Source: Clostridium beijerinckii (GTDB taxonomy: Bacteria > Bacillota > Clostridia > Clostridiales > Clostridiaceae). Taken from it: a DNA stretch of 64,000 bases. Below are positions 49,406 to 57,737 of this stretch, piece by piece. The translations under genes and the position numbers were made by a program. Location: contig CP029329.1 in NCBI GenBank assembly GCA_003129525.1, forward strand, positions 1,779,501 through 1,843,500, given 5' to 3'. Below the pieces are notes generated by a model. The model had not been told where the DNA came from. It ran no database searches and saw only the letters and a list, made by a program, of their open reading frames with translations. Position 1 is the first letter of the stretch; the number at the start of each line of letters is the position of its first letter.

Positions 49406-50452
49406 ATGGAAAATGTAATATTACATGTAGATATGGATGCTTTTTTTGCGTCTGTTGAGCAGAGGGATAATCCAAATCTTAGAGGTAAGCCTGTTATTGT
49501 AGGGGGAGTAAGTGAAAGAGGGGTTGTATCAACCTGCTCGTATGAAGCTAGAAAATTTGGTGTACATTCAGCTATGCCAATGTTTATGGCCAGAGAAAAA
49601 TGTCCTAATGGAATTTATGTTTCAGGGAGATATGGTAAGTATGTTAAGATTTCTCAAGAAGTGTTTAAAATATTTAATGAAGTGACTCCGTTAGTTGAGT
49701 CTGTATCTATTGATGAAGGTTTTTTGGATTTGTCACAAGGGAAGATTAAAGATGGTATGGAAGCTGCAAGATATATTAAAAATAGGGTTTTTAAAGAAAT
49801 TGGATTAACTTTATCTATTGGCATATCCTATAATAAATTTTTAGCGAAGCTTGCTTCAGATTGGAATAAGCCTAATGGAATTAAAGAAATAACGAAGGAA
49901 ATGCTTCCAGATATACTTTTACCTCTTCCTATATCAAAGATTCATGGTTTAGGCAAGGTATCAGTAAGTAAATTAAATAACATGGGAATATATTATATAA
50001 GTGATTTATATAGAATGCCAAAAGAATTCTATACAGAATATTTAGGGAAAAGTGGCACTGATATATATGATAGAATTCATGGCATCGATAATAGAAAAGT
50101 TGAAATCGTTCGTGAAAGAAAATCTGTAGGAAAAGAAAAAACTTTGAAGGTTGACACGAAAAACAAGGAAGAATTGTTACAATACATAAAAGAATTCTCT
50201 TTTGAAATAGAAGATGTTTTAATAAGAAAAAATGTTAGTGGAAAAACTGTAACTTTAAAATTTAAAACTAAAGATTTTGAAAATCATACAAGAAGTAAAA
50301 CTTTAAATAATTATATGGGAACTCATAATGAAATTTTTAAAATTGCTGAAGAACTATTAGAAAGTGAAGAACTAAAAGAAGAAGTAAGACTAATTGGAGT
50401 TAGCATATCTTCATTTAAAGAAACACAAGTTCAACAAATGAGTTTATTTTAA
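49406..50452 (+). CDS. dinB: DNA polymerase IV (DinB)
   Basis: Encodes 348 residues. It is a Y-family translesion polymerase. Catalytic motifs are intact: ILHVDMDAFFASVEQRDNPN (Asp8 and neighbours), STCSYEARKFGVHSAMP, VSIDEGFLDLS (catalytic Asp-Glu), and LSIGISYNKFLAKLASDWNK. The C-terminus KETQVQQMSLF ends in a typical beta-clamp-binding motif (QxxxLF, here QQMSLF). GAGGTGAG precedes ATG 49406. Confidence 0.96.
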   Translation: MENVILHVDMDAFFASVEQRDNPNLRGKPVIVGGVSERGVVSTCSYEARKFGVHSAMPMFMAREKCPNGIYVSGRYGKYVKISQEVFKIFNEVTPLVESVSIDEGFLDLSQGKIKDGMEAARYIKNRVFKEIGLTLSIGISYNKFLAKLASDWNKPNGIKEITKEMLPDILLPLPISKIHGLGKVSVSKLNNMGIYYISDLYRMPKEFYTEYLGKSGTDIYDRIHGIDNRKVEIVRERKSVGKEKTLKVDTKNKEELLQYIKEFSFEIEDVLIRKNVSGKTVTLKFKTKDFENHTRSKTLNNYMGTHNEIFKIAEELLESEELKEEVRLIGVSISSFKETQVQQMSLF

Positions 50453-50574
50453 AAAAGTATATCTATTTTACTATTTAAAGAATATTAATATTATATACTA
50501 TAAATTTAAGGAGGAGTCTGCTTTGGAATATTTTAGTTATATGATTCAATAATAACTTCAAAGTAGGATAATAT

Positions 50575-52881
50575 ATGAAAAAAGAGTTAACTCTAAGTGA
50601 AATTATTTTTTGTGCATCAAGCACAGACACCCTTAAAAAAAGTAATATTGATAGAATACCTGAAATTACATCTACTTTAAATAAAATAAAAAAGAGCTTA
50701 AGCATTCAAAAAGACGGATACAATATATATTATGTAGACTCATTTTCAAAAGAGAAATTAGAAAATCTAGTGGAGTATGTTACGAATATATATGAAAAAC
50801 TCCCACCACCTAAAGATATTTGTTATGTCACATCACTAGAACAATCAAATCCAAAAGCTTTATTTTTACCTAATGGCAAAGGTAATATATTGAAAGAAAT
50901 GATTGAAGATATTAAAGAAAAATATTTTGAATGTATAATGGACTTTTACAGTAGTTCTTCAGATGATGAAAAGGAAGATATAATTGAAGATATAAGTGAA
51001 AAAAGGAATGACTATATAACTAAGCTTATGGATTCAGCAAAGACTAAAAATTTTGATGTCAAAGCAACTAATGGTGGATTTGTTTTTATTCCGTTAAAAG
51101 ATGAAGGCAATGAGATGAGCAAAAATGAATATGATAATCTAGAAAATATCACTCAAGAAACTATTGAAAAACAAGCATCAAAGCTAAAAAAGGAAGCAGA
51201 AGTTATCTTAGAAACATTAAAGGATATTGAAGTAAAATCAATTGAAAAACTTAAGAATATTTATAGAGACTATATAAAAAAGAATATGCAGAAAGAAAAA
51301 GATGATTTATTATTGCAATTTATTTCTCTCGATGAAATATATAAATATTTAATCCAAATGTATGATGATTTTGAAGAAACAATAGTTGAATGTTATACAA
51401 TAAATTTAGAAGATGATGAAGAATATATAAAAGAGGCGTTTTCTAAATATGATGTGAATGTAATTGTCGATAATTCTAAAGAAAGTCATCCGAATGTGGT
51501 ATATGAAGAAGATCCTACTATTAGCAATCTAATTGGAAACATTGAATATAGAAATAATAATGGTGCATATAGTACAGATATTTCCTTAATTAGTGCAGGA
51601 AGCTTACTCCGGGCTAATGAGGGATGCTTAATATTAAGGCTAAATTCTTTAATAAGCAGTGGGCTTAGTTATTATTATTTAAAAAAGGCATTAATTCATG
51701 GAAAAGTAAATTATAATTATACGAGAAATTATTTAGAAGTACTTTCTATTGCGGGACTAAAGCCAGAATCTATTCCTATTAACGTAAAGGTTATTTTGAT
51801 AGGGGATTATGAAAGTTTTCAAATATTATATGATAATGATGAAGATTTTAAAAGGATATTTCAACTTAGAATTGAAGCAGATATTGAATTAAAATATAAT
51901 GATACTACTAGAAACTCAATTATTGAAATAATTAAGGAGAAAATAAGCAAAGACAAGTTATTAAATATTACTGATGATGCACTTAATGAAATGATTAAAT
52001 TTTTATCTAGAGTTACAGGGCAAAGAAATAAGTTGTCTATAGATGATTATTATATAAATAAATTATTATATTTAGCTAATAATAATGCAAAAGAGGATAA
52101 TAGAACCAATATAGAAAAGAAAGATATAATAGATATTGCTTATGAAGATGAAAAAATTTTAGAAGAAATAATGGATAATTATAAAAATAAAAAAATATTA
52201 ATTACTACAAATGGAAAAAAAGTAGGGATAATTAATGCACTTGCAGTAGTGGGAAATGGTTGTTATAGTTTTGGTAAGCCCATGAGAATAACATGTTTAT
52301 CTCATATAGGAGAAGGTAGAATAATTGATATTCATAAGGAATGTAAAATGAGTGGAAATATTCATGAAAAATCAATTAGTATACTCCGAGGACTCTTGAG
52401 CAATTTAATAAGTCCATATGAGAAATTGCCAGTGGACCTTCAATTAAGTTTTGAACAAACCTATGGAATGGTTGAAGGAGATAGTGCATCAGTTGCAGAA
52501 ATAATTTGCATTTTATCAGCTTTAAGCAATAGAGGGGTAAGACAAAATATTGCAGTAACTGGATCTATAAATCAGTTTGGAGAAATTCAAGCAATTGGTG
52601 GTGTTAATGAAAAAATAGAAGGTTTTCATAGGGTTTGTACAATGATAGATGAAATAAATGGGAAAGGTGTTTTAATTCCAAATACAAATGCAGATGAATT
52701 AATATTAAGATGCGAAGTTGAAGAAGATGTTAAAACAAAAAAATTTCATATTTATACTATGGAAACTTTAGAAGATGCAATTGAGGTATTAATACTAGAT
52801 GAAGGTGAATCTGTAAAGAGCTTTTTTAAAGAAATAGAAAATGAACTTTTGAAATATAAAGGTGGTAAAAAGAAAAAATAA
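50575..52881 (+). CDS. Lon-related protease (AAA_32 / COG1067 type)
   Basis: Encodes 768 residues. The C-terminal Lon proteolytic domain has the Ser-Lys dyad Ser637 (VEGDSASVAE) and Lys680 (GGVNEKIEGF), separated by 43 residues as in classical Lon. The middle (about residues 310-440: LISAGSLLRANEGCLILRLN, VKVILIGDYESFQILYDND) matches the degenerate AAA domain of LonB/LonC-like proteins, and I see no Walker A P-loop. The N-terminus is a long coiled-coil insertion (residues 100-260). Probably a cytoplasmic quality-control protease. A terminator follows. Confidence 0.88.
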   Translation: MKKELTLSEIIFCASSTDTLKKSNIDRIPEITSTLNKIKKSLSIQKDGYNIYYVDSFSKEKLENLVEYVTNIYEKLPPPKDICYVTSLEQSNPKALFLPNGKGNILKEMIEDIKEKYFECIMDFYSSSSDDEKEDIIEDISEKRNDYITKLMDSAKTKNFDVKATNGGFVFIPLKDEGNEMSKNEYDNLENITQETIEKQASKLKKEAEVILETLKDIEVKSIEKLKNIYRDYIKKNMQKEKDDLLLQFISLDEIYKYLIQMYDDFEETIVECYTINLEDDEEYIKEAFSKYDVNVIVDNSKESHPNVVYEEDPTISNLIGNIEYRNNNGAYSTDISLISAGSLLRANEGCLILRLNSLISSGLSYYYLKKALIHGKVNYNYTRNYLEVLSIAGLKPESIPINVKVILIGDYESFQILYDNDEDFKRIFQLRIEADIELKYNDTTRNSIIEIIKEKISKDKLLNITDDALNEMIKFLSRVTGQRNKLSIDDYYINKLLYLANNNAKEDNRTNIEKKDIIDIAYEDEKILEEIMDNYKNKKILITTNGKKVGIINALAVVGNGCYSFGKPMRITCLSHIGEGRIIDIHKECKMSGNIHEKSISILRGLLSNLISPYEKLPVDLQLSFEQTYGMVEGDSASVAEIICILSALSNRGVRQNIAVTGSINQFGEIQAIGGVNEKIEGFHRVCTMIDEINGKGVLIPNTNADELILRCEVEEDVKTKKFHIYTMETLEDAIEVLILDEGESVKSFFKEIENELLKYKGGKKKK

Positions 52882-52901
52882 TGTATATATACTACCAAAA
52901 C

Positions 52902-52946
52902 AAAGGACACTCTGATGTAATTACACAAGAGTGCCCTTTATTTTTG
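52902..52946 (+). terminator. Terminator after the Lon-like gene
   Basis: AAAGGACACTCT (52902-52913) pairs with AGAGTGCCCTTT (about 52928-52939) with one mismatch, then ATTTTTGG. Confidence 0.8.
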
Positions 52947-53035
52947 GTTTAAGGATATGTAATTACAGTATAAGTATAATTTACTTTGGTTATTTAAGAT
53001 AATTTAATTGAAAATATAAACCAATAAAAAATACG

Positions 53036-53175
53036 CACATATAAAAAAGTGCGATAGCACAATTAAGAACCTTTACACATATTAAAAAAAGTGCGATAGC
53101 ACAATTAGGAACTTTTACACATATGAAAAAGTGCGATAGCACAATTAAGAACTTTTTAAGTGCAACCAAGAACTT
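53036..53175 (+). repeat. Array of three family A hairpins before the spoIIA operon
   Basis: Three units of about 50 nt: AAAAAAGTGC-GATA-GCAC-AATTAAGAACCTTT, AAAAAAAGTGC-GATA-GCAC-AATTAGGAACTTTT and AAAAAGTGC-GATA-GCAC-AATTAAGAACTTTTT, each joined by ACACATAT. A half unit AACCAAGAACTT follows. They are oriented opposite to the array at 43230-43355, so as transcripts of the - strand they would look terminator-like. Confidence 0.8.
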
Positions 53176-53357
53176 ATAAAATAAATATATTTCAAAGGAA
53201 TATCATACTAAATAGAACTTATACAATTTGGACTTTAAAGTAGGTTAATTGCATTATATGCACTAATTGTAAAATTGAAAATATATGGATAAACATTTGA
53301 ATTTTTATAAGTTAATAATTAAATTATTAAAAAATAGAAAAAATTGTAATAAATAGT

Positions 53358-53387
53358 TTGACGGTGGATGGAATACTATGTTAAAAT
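53358..53387 (+). promoter_or_regulatory. Candidate promoter of the spoIIA operon
   Basis: TTGACG (53358-53363) is followed at 17-18 nt by TTAAAAT (53381-53387). spoIIA operons are normally read by sigma-H or sigma-A with Spo0A; I do not see a clear sigma-H pair. It lies about 30 nt upstream of the strong ribosome site at 53417. Confidence 0.35.
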
Positions 53388-53416
53388 ATGGTAAATAGAT
53401 CAAACAACGGTAAAGA

Positions 53417-53558
53417 AGGAGGTGAAAGTGGAATATCTCACAACTGAAGTATTTGAGTTTAAATTAATATATATGTTGAGATCGTAACTTTATACTAATT
53501 AGTAAATGAAGATTTGAACATAAATTTATAATTTAAATTTTAATTTGAGATATTCTTA
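53417..53558 (+). promoter_or_regulatory. Displaced Shine-Dalgarno and 10-bp inverted repeat ahead of spoIIAA
   Basis: A perfect ribosome site AAGGAGGTG (53417-53425) is followed not by spoIIAA but by GAATATCTCA (53431-53440). The perfect complement TGAGATATTC is at 53546-53555, ending 3 nt before the spoIIAA ATG (53559), which itself has only GAG upstream. The 105 nt between also fold (TTTAAATTA with TAATTTAAA). Pairing would place the ribosome site next to the start codon. Alternatively a 19-codon leader peptide starts at GTG 53428 (VEYLTTEVFEFKLIYMLRS). Confidence 0.6.
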
Positions 53559-53900
53559 ATGTATATGTATTTAAAATTTGAAAAGCAGGGAAATATTCTA
53601 ATTACAACTCTTAGTGGAGAACTGGATCATAATAGTGCTGAGGAGGTTAGAGTAAAGATTGATGATAGAATTGACAGGGATGACATAGAAAAGGTAATTT
53701 TAAATTTTTCAGGAGTAACTTTTATGGATAGTTCAGGAATTGGAGCAGTGTTAGGTAGGTACAAGAAGTTATCTAATAAGGGAGGAGCGCTTTGCATTGC
53801 AGAACCTAATAAAAATGTTAATAGAATCTTTGAACTAGCGGGTTTATATAAGGTAATTAAAAATTATAATACTGTAGATGAAGCAGTAAGGTGCATTTAG
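53559..53900 (+). CDS. spoIIAA: Anti-sigma F factor antagonist SpoIIAA
   Basis: Encodes 113 residues (111 if ATG 53565 is used). SpoIIAA releases sigma-F from SpoIIAB in the forespore when dephosphorylated. STAS domain with the phosphorylation site [13 protein letters not shown] (in [20 protein letters not shown]). N-terminus [20 protein letters not shown] is typical. First gene of the spoIIAA-spoIIAB-sigF operon. Its ribosome site seems displaced by an inverted-repeat sequence. Confidence 0.94.
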   Translation: MYMYLKFEKQGNILITTLSGELDHNSAEEVRVKIDDRIDRDDIEKVILNFSGVTFMDSSGIGAVLGRYKKLSNKGGALCIAEPNKNVNRIFELAGLYKVIKNYNTVDEAVRCI

Positions 53901-53914
53901 ATGGAGGGGTTATC

Positions 53915-54346
53915 ATGTCTGACAATAAAATGAGTGTAGAATTTGTAAGCAAATCTCAGAATGAAGGTTTTGCAAGGGTTGCAGTTGCGGCTTTTGTTGC
54001 TCAATTGGATCCAACAATTGATGAAATAAATGATGTAAAAACAGCTGTATCTGAAGCAGTTACTAATTCTATAATACATGGATATGAGAATAGAGGAGAT
54101 GGATTAGTTAGAATTGAAGCAGAAATTAATGAAAATGAAGTTACAATAGTTATCATTGATCAGGGGATTGGAATTGATGATATAGAGCAGGCTATGGAAC
54201 CATTATATACGTCAAGGCCAGATATAGAAAGATCAGGGATGGGATTTACTGTAATGGAAACATTTATGGATGAGTTAAAGGTAGAAAGCGAAAAGGGGAT
54301 TGGTACAAGGGTGGTAATCAAGAAGAAATTCAACGTGGTAAGTTAG
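53915..54346 (+). CDS. spoIIAB: Anti-sigma F factor and kinase SpoIIAB
   Basis: Encodes 143 residues. It binds sigma-F and phosphorylates SpoIIAA. GHKL ATPase motifs: [17 protein letters not shown] (N box), [20 protein letters not shown] (G1) and [20 protein letters not shown] (G2). ATG 53915 has GGAGGGG 6-12 nt upstream; the longer frame from 53891 overlaps the spoIIAA end and is rejected. Confidence 0.96.
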   Translation: MSDNKMSVEFVSKSQNEGFARVAVAAFVAQLDPTIDEINDVKTAVSEAVTNSIIHGYENRGDGLVRIEAEINENEVTIVIIDQGIGIDDIEQAMEPLYTSRPDIERSGMGFTVMETFMDELKVESEKGIGTRVVIKKKFNVVS

Positions 54347-54355
54347 GTGAAATAT

Positions 54356-55111
54356 ATGGAAAAAGAGGATTTAAAACGAGAGGATTATAATTATGACAAG
54401 AATCCAGAACTAATAGCTTCAGCTAGAAACGGTGATAGTGATGCTATGAATACATTAATAGAAATGAATTTACCATTAGTATCATCTCTAAGTAAAAAGT
54501 TTTTAAATAGAGGGTATGATTATGAAGATATATTTCAAATAGGATCAATTGGATTAGTTAAAGCTATAAATAATTTTGATTTAACTTATAATGTTAAGTT
54601 TTCAACTTATGCAGTTCCTATGATTATAGGAGAAATTAAAAGATTTTTAAGAGATGATGGAATGATAAAAGTAAGCCGTAATGTTAAAAGTTTAGCTAGA
54701 AAGGTATATTTCTATAAAGAAATTTTAACTAAAAAGCTTAAGAGGTCACCTACTATAGAAGAACTTGCTGATTATGCAGATGTTGACAAGGAAGAAATTT
54801 TATTTGCAATAGAATCTTCAAATAGTTTACAGTATTTATATGATACAATACATCAAGATGATGGAGCACCAGTTCTTTTAATAGATAAATTAAGTGAAAA
54901 AAGTGTAGATGATGGAAATATTATTGAAAGAATAGCTCTTAAGGAAGCTTTAAGTAGTTTAGACAACAAGGCAAGACAAATTATATTGTTACGTTATTTT
55001 AAAGATAAAACACAAGTTCAGGTAGCTAAAATGCTTGGAATAAACCAAGTTCAGGTATCTAGAATTGAAAAAAAGGTTTTAGCTGAAATGAGAAAGAAAC
55101 TAGAAGAATAA
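54356..55111 (+). CDS. sigF: Forespore RNA polymerase sigma factor SigF (SpoIIAC)
   Basis: Encodes 251 residues. It is the first forespore-specific sigma factor. Region 2: YEDIFQIGSIGLVKAINNFD and VKFSTYAVPMIIGEIKRFLR. Region 3: RKVYFYKEILTKKLKRSPTI. Region 4: LDNKARQIILLRYFKDKTQV and LGINQVQVSRIEKKVLAEM. ATG 54356 has AGGTGA 7-12 nt upstream. A strong terminator follows. Confidence 0.95.
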   Translation: MEKEDLKREDYNYDKNPELIASARNGDSDAMNTLIEMNLPLVSSLSKKFLNRGYDYEDIFQIGSIGLVKAINNFDLTYNVKFSTYAVPMIIGEIKRFLRDDGMIKVSRNVKSLARKVYFYKEILTKKLKRSPTIEELADYADVDKEEILFAIESSNSLQYLYDTIHQDDGAPVLLIDKLSEKSVDDGNIIERIALKEALSSLDNKARQIILLRYFKDKTQVQVAKMLGINQVQVSRIEKKVLAEMRKKLEE

Positions 55112-55123
55112 AAGATAGTAAAA

Positions 55124-55187
55124 ATAGAATGTATATTTGTTCCAATTTCATTAAGAAAATTGAAACAAATATACATTCTATTTTTTA
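55124..55187 (+). terminator. Terminator of the spoIIA operon
   Basis: AATAGAATGTATATTTGTT pairs perfectly over 19 bp with AACAAATATACATTCTATT (with a 14-16 nt loop containing AATTTC/GAAATT), followed by TTTTATT. One of the longest hairpins in the window. Confidence 0.9.
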
Positions 55188-55470
55188 TTAATTAGTTAAT
55201 CATATTCATTGCAACATTAACTGGTTATTTTATTTAATAGGCCTTACCAAAAAATAACATGATTAATTTTCATAATTTTGCAAATGATAGATATACAGAT
55301 AAAGTGAAACTTTTCAAGTGGAGTTTGTACGCCAGCTGAATTTATTTGAACTTATAACCTCAAGGGTCATAATGTTAAGGAACGTGTAGAAATTATCTCT
55401 CACGTGAAGAAGATGGAGTATTACAGTATTACAGATGTTAACTATCGGATAAAAAGGAGAGTGGATTACT
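55188..55470 (+). other. Spacer between sigF and spoVAC
   Basis: About 280 nt without a gene. It should contain the forespore promoter of the spoVA genes, but I see no convincing sigma-F/G pair. It includes CACGTG (about 55402) and short direct repeats TATTACAG. Ribosome site AAGGAGAG lies just before 55471. Confidence 0.4.
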
Positions 55471-55938
55471 TTGAGTAGCAATAGAGAAATGAAAGAAGCA
55501 AAAATTAAACAGAAATATGAGGCTATGGCAAATGAAGTTATACCAAAATCTAAAATATTTCAAGATTGTTTGAAGGCTTTTTTAGTTGGAGGATTAATTT
55601 GTGATGTAGGTCAATTTATAAATAATATAGCAACCAACTATGGATTTCCTAAAGAGCAAGTTATGAGTATTGTTCCAATTGTAATGATATTTTTAGGCGC
55701 ACTATTAACAGGAACAGGTACATATGGTAAGCTAGCTCAGTTTGGTGGAGCAGGTACCGTTGTTCCTATAACAGGATTTTCAAATGCTGTAGTTTCACCT
55801 GCAATAGAATTTAAAAAAGAAGGATTTATATTTGGAGTTGCAGCCAAAATGTTTACAATTGCAGGTCCAGTTTTAGTATATGGAATTGGAACATCTGTAA
55901 TTATAGGAATAGTTTATTATGTAATTACGTTATTTTAA
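55471..55938 (+). CDS. spoVAC: Stage V sporulation protein AC (SpoVAC)
   Basis: Encodes 155 residues from TTG with AAAGGAGAG 9-17 nt upstream. SpoVAC is a mechanosensitive-like channel component for dipicolinic acid uptake and release in spores. It has a cytoplasmic N-terminus and four membrane helices. Conserved: FQDCLKAFLVGGLICDVGQF, LTGTGTYGKLAQFGGAGTVV and PITGFSNAVVSPAIEFKKEG. Followed by spoVAD and spoVAE. Confidence 0.95.
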   Translation: MSSNREMKEAKIKQKYEAMANEVIPKSKIFQDCLKAFLVGGLICDVGQFINNIATNYGFPKEQVMSIVPIVMIFLGALLTGTGTYGKLAQFGGAGTVVPITGFSNAVVSPAIEFKKEGFIFGVAAKMFTIAGPVLVYGIGTSVIIGIVYYVITLF

Positions 55939-55984
55939 CGATTCAATGGGAGATAATAAAATTTAAACATTAAAAATGTTAAAT

Positions 55985-56130
55985 AGTGAATAAGTATGAA
56001 TTAATGCTCAATTGTCAATTAAATCATTAATACTCAGTTTCAAAAGGAACAATTGAACATTGGTAATTTAATATTAAACATTAAAAAATTGATAATTAGT
56101 ATTTCATAAGGGAAAATTGATTTTATATTA
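55985..56130 (+). repeat. Family B-like repeat between spoVAC and spoVAD
   Basis: AT-rich inverted motifs TTAATGCTCAATTGTCAATT, GGAACAATTGAACATTGG and AACATTAAAAAATTGATAATT resemble degenerate family B termini. The internal hairpins are not conserved. Confidence 0.4.
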
Positions 56131-56156
56131 AAAAAGTGTAGGAGGAGTTGTTAATT

Positions 56157-57176
56157 ATGCAAATGCATAGTAAAAAAATGGGTAGGCAAACAGTAAAATT
56201 TGATAATCCACCTAAAATAATAGCAGCACATTCTATAGTAGGACCAAAGGAAGGTGAAGGTCCTTTAAGTGGATATTTTGATGAAGTCTTAAATGATGAT
56301 ACATTGGGAAAAGATAGTTATGAAAAAGCAGAAAGTGAAATGATGTTTACGGCTATAACTGAAACATTAAAAAAAGCAAAACTCAAAGAAACAGATATAG
56401 ATTACTTATTTTCTGGAGATTTACTAAATCAAATAATTTCATCAAGTTTTGCAGCAAGAGAATTTAGTATTCCGTTTTTTGGATTATATGGAGCATGTTC
56501 TACCATGTCAGAATCTTTAAGTTTAGCAGCAATTATGATGGATGGTGGATTTGCTAAACATGTAATTGCAACAACTTCTTCTCACTTTAGCTCAGCAGAA
56601 AGGCAATTCAGATTTCCACTTGACTATGGCTCTCAAAGAGCTCAGACAGCTCAATGGACAGTAACAGGATCAGGAGCATTAATTCTTGGATATGAAGGTA
56701 ATTATCCGGAAGTAACTTATGTAACCACTGGAAAAGTAAAAGATTTTGGACAGAAGGATGCCAATAACATGGGAGCCGCTATGGCACCAGCAGCTGTTGA
56801 TACAATAGTGAATCATTTTAAAGATACAGGAAGAAAACCAAGTGATTATGATATTATAGCAACAGGAGATTTGGGTTTAATAGGAAAAGAACTTGCCGAT
56901 AAATTAATACAAGAATTTGGTTATGATATTAGGAAACAACATATTGATTGCGGTGATATTATATTTGATAAGGAAAAACAAAAAACTGAAGCTGGGGGCA
57001 GTGGATGTGGATGTTCAGCAGTTGTGTTTACAGGATATTTATATAAGAAGCTTATGAAAAAAGAAATAAAGAAATTATTATTGGTTTCTACAGGTGCACT
57101 TATGAGTACAACATCTTCACTTCAAGGTGAAACAATCCCAGGAATAGCTCATGCAGTTGCCATTGAGATGAACTAA
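56157..57176 (+). CDS. spoVAD: Stage V sporulation protein AD (SpoVAD)
   Basis: Encodes 339 residues with AGGAGGAG upstream of ATG 56157. SpoVAD has a thiolase-like fold and binds dipicolinic acid. Conserved: QTVKFDNPPKIIAAHSIVGP, EGPLSGYFDEVL, GLYGACSTMSESLSLAAIMM and CSHFSSAERQFRFPLDYGSQ-type region (here SSHFSSAERQFRFPLDYGSQ). C-terminal GGSGCGCSAVVFTGYL is typical. It acts with SpoVAC and SpoVAE in loading of DPA in the forespore. Confidence 0.96.
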   Translation: MQMHSKKMGRQTVKFDNPPKIIAAHSIVGPKEGEGPLSGYFDEVLNDDTLGKDSYEKAESEMMFTAITETLKKAKLKETDIDYLFSGDLLNQIISSSFAAREFSIPFFGLYGACSTMSESLSLAAIMMDGGFAKHVIATTSSHFSSAERQFRFPLDYGSQRAQTAQWTVTGSGALILGYEGNYPEVTYVTTGKVKDFGQKDANNMGAAMAPAAVDTIVNHFKDTGRKPSDYDIIATGDLGLIGKELADKLIQEFGYDIRKQHIDCGDIIFDKEKQKTEAGGSGCGCSAVVFTGYLYKKLMKKEIKKLLLVSTGALMSTTSSLQGETIPGIAHAVAIEMN

Positions 57177-57240
57177 GAAGTACTCAAGGAAAGTATTAAT
57201 AATTCAAGAGATATTGTAATAGAAAGGAATGTGTATTTAA

Positions 57241-57597
57241 ATGGATTATATAAGTGCATTTATAGTTGGAGGCATTATTTGTGTTATAGGTCAAATATTA
57301 ATAGATGTAACAAAATTAACACCAGGAAGAATATTAGTTGTATTTGTTGTGCTTGGAGCAATAGTAGGATCTTTTGGCTGGTATGATAAATTAGTTGACA
57401 TTGGTGGAGCTGGAGCAACTGTTCCATTGCCGAGTTTTGGAAATGCTTTGGCTAAGGCTGCAATAAAGGAAGTTAAAGAAATTGGATTGTTAGGGGCATT
57501 TACAGGAGGTATTAAAGGAGCTGCAGCTGGAATTACAGCATCAATATTCTTTGGATATTTAATGGCACTTATTTTTAATCCTAAAACTAAAAAATAA
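57241..57597 (+). CDS. spoVAE: Stage V sporulation protein AE (SpoVAE)
   Basis: Encodes 118 residues with four membrane helices. Conserved: FIVGGIICVIGQILIDVTKL, TPGRILVVFVVLGAIVGSFG, YDKLVDIGGAGATVPLPSFG and NALAKAAIKEVKEIGLLGAF. Same protein superfamily as SpoVAC. Completes the minimal clostridial spoVACDE set. Confidence 0.95.
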   Translation: MDYISAFIVGGIICVIGQILIDVTKLTPGRILVVFVVLGAIVGSFGWYDKLVDIGGAGATVPLPSFGNALAKAAIKEVKEIGLLGAFTGGIKGAAAGITASIFFGYLMALIFNPKTKK

Positions 57598-57737
57598 CAC
57601 TATATTAAAATTTTGCCTTTCAATGTATTAACAAGTATAATTATACTGTAAATAAATATAACTATATAAAATGATAAATTATAGTATAATGATTTAATAA
57701 GGTTAATAATCAAGTGATTTAGAATGGTGGGGTTCTT

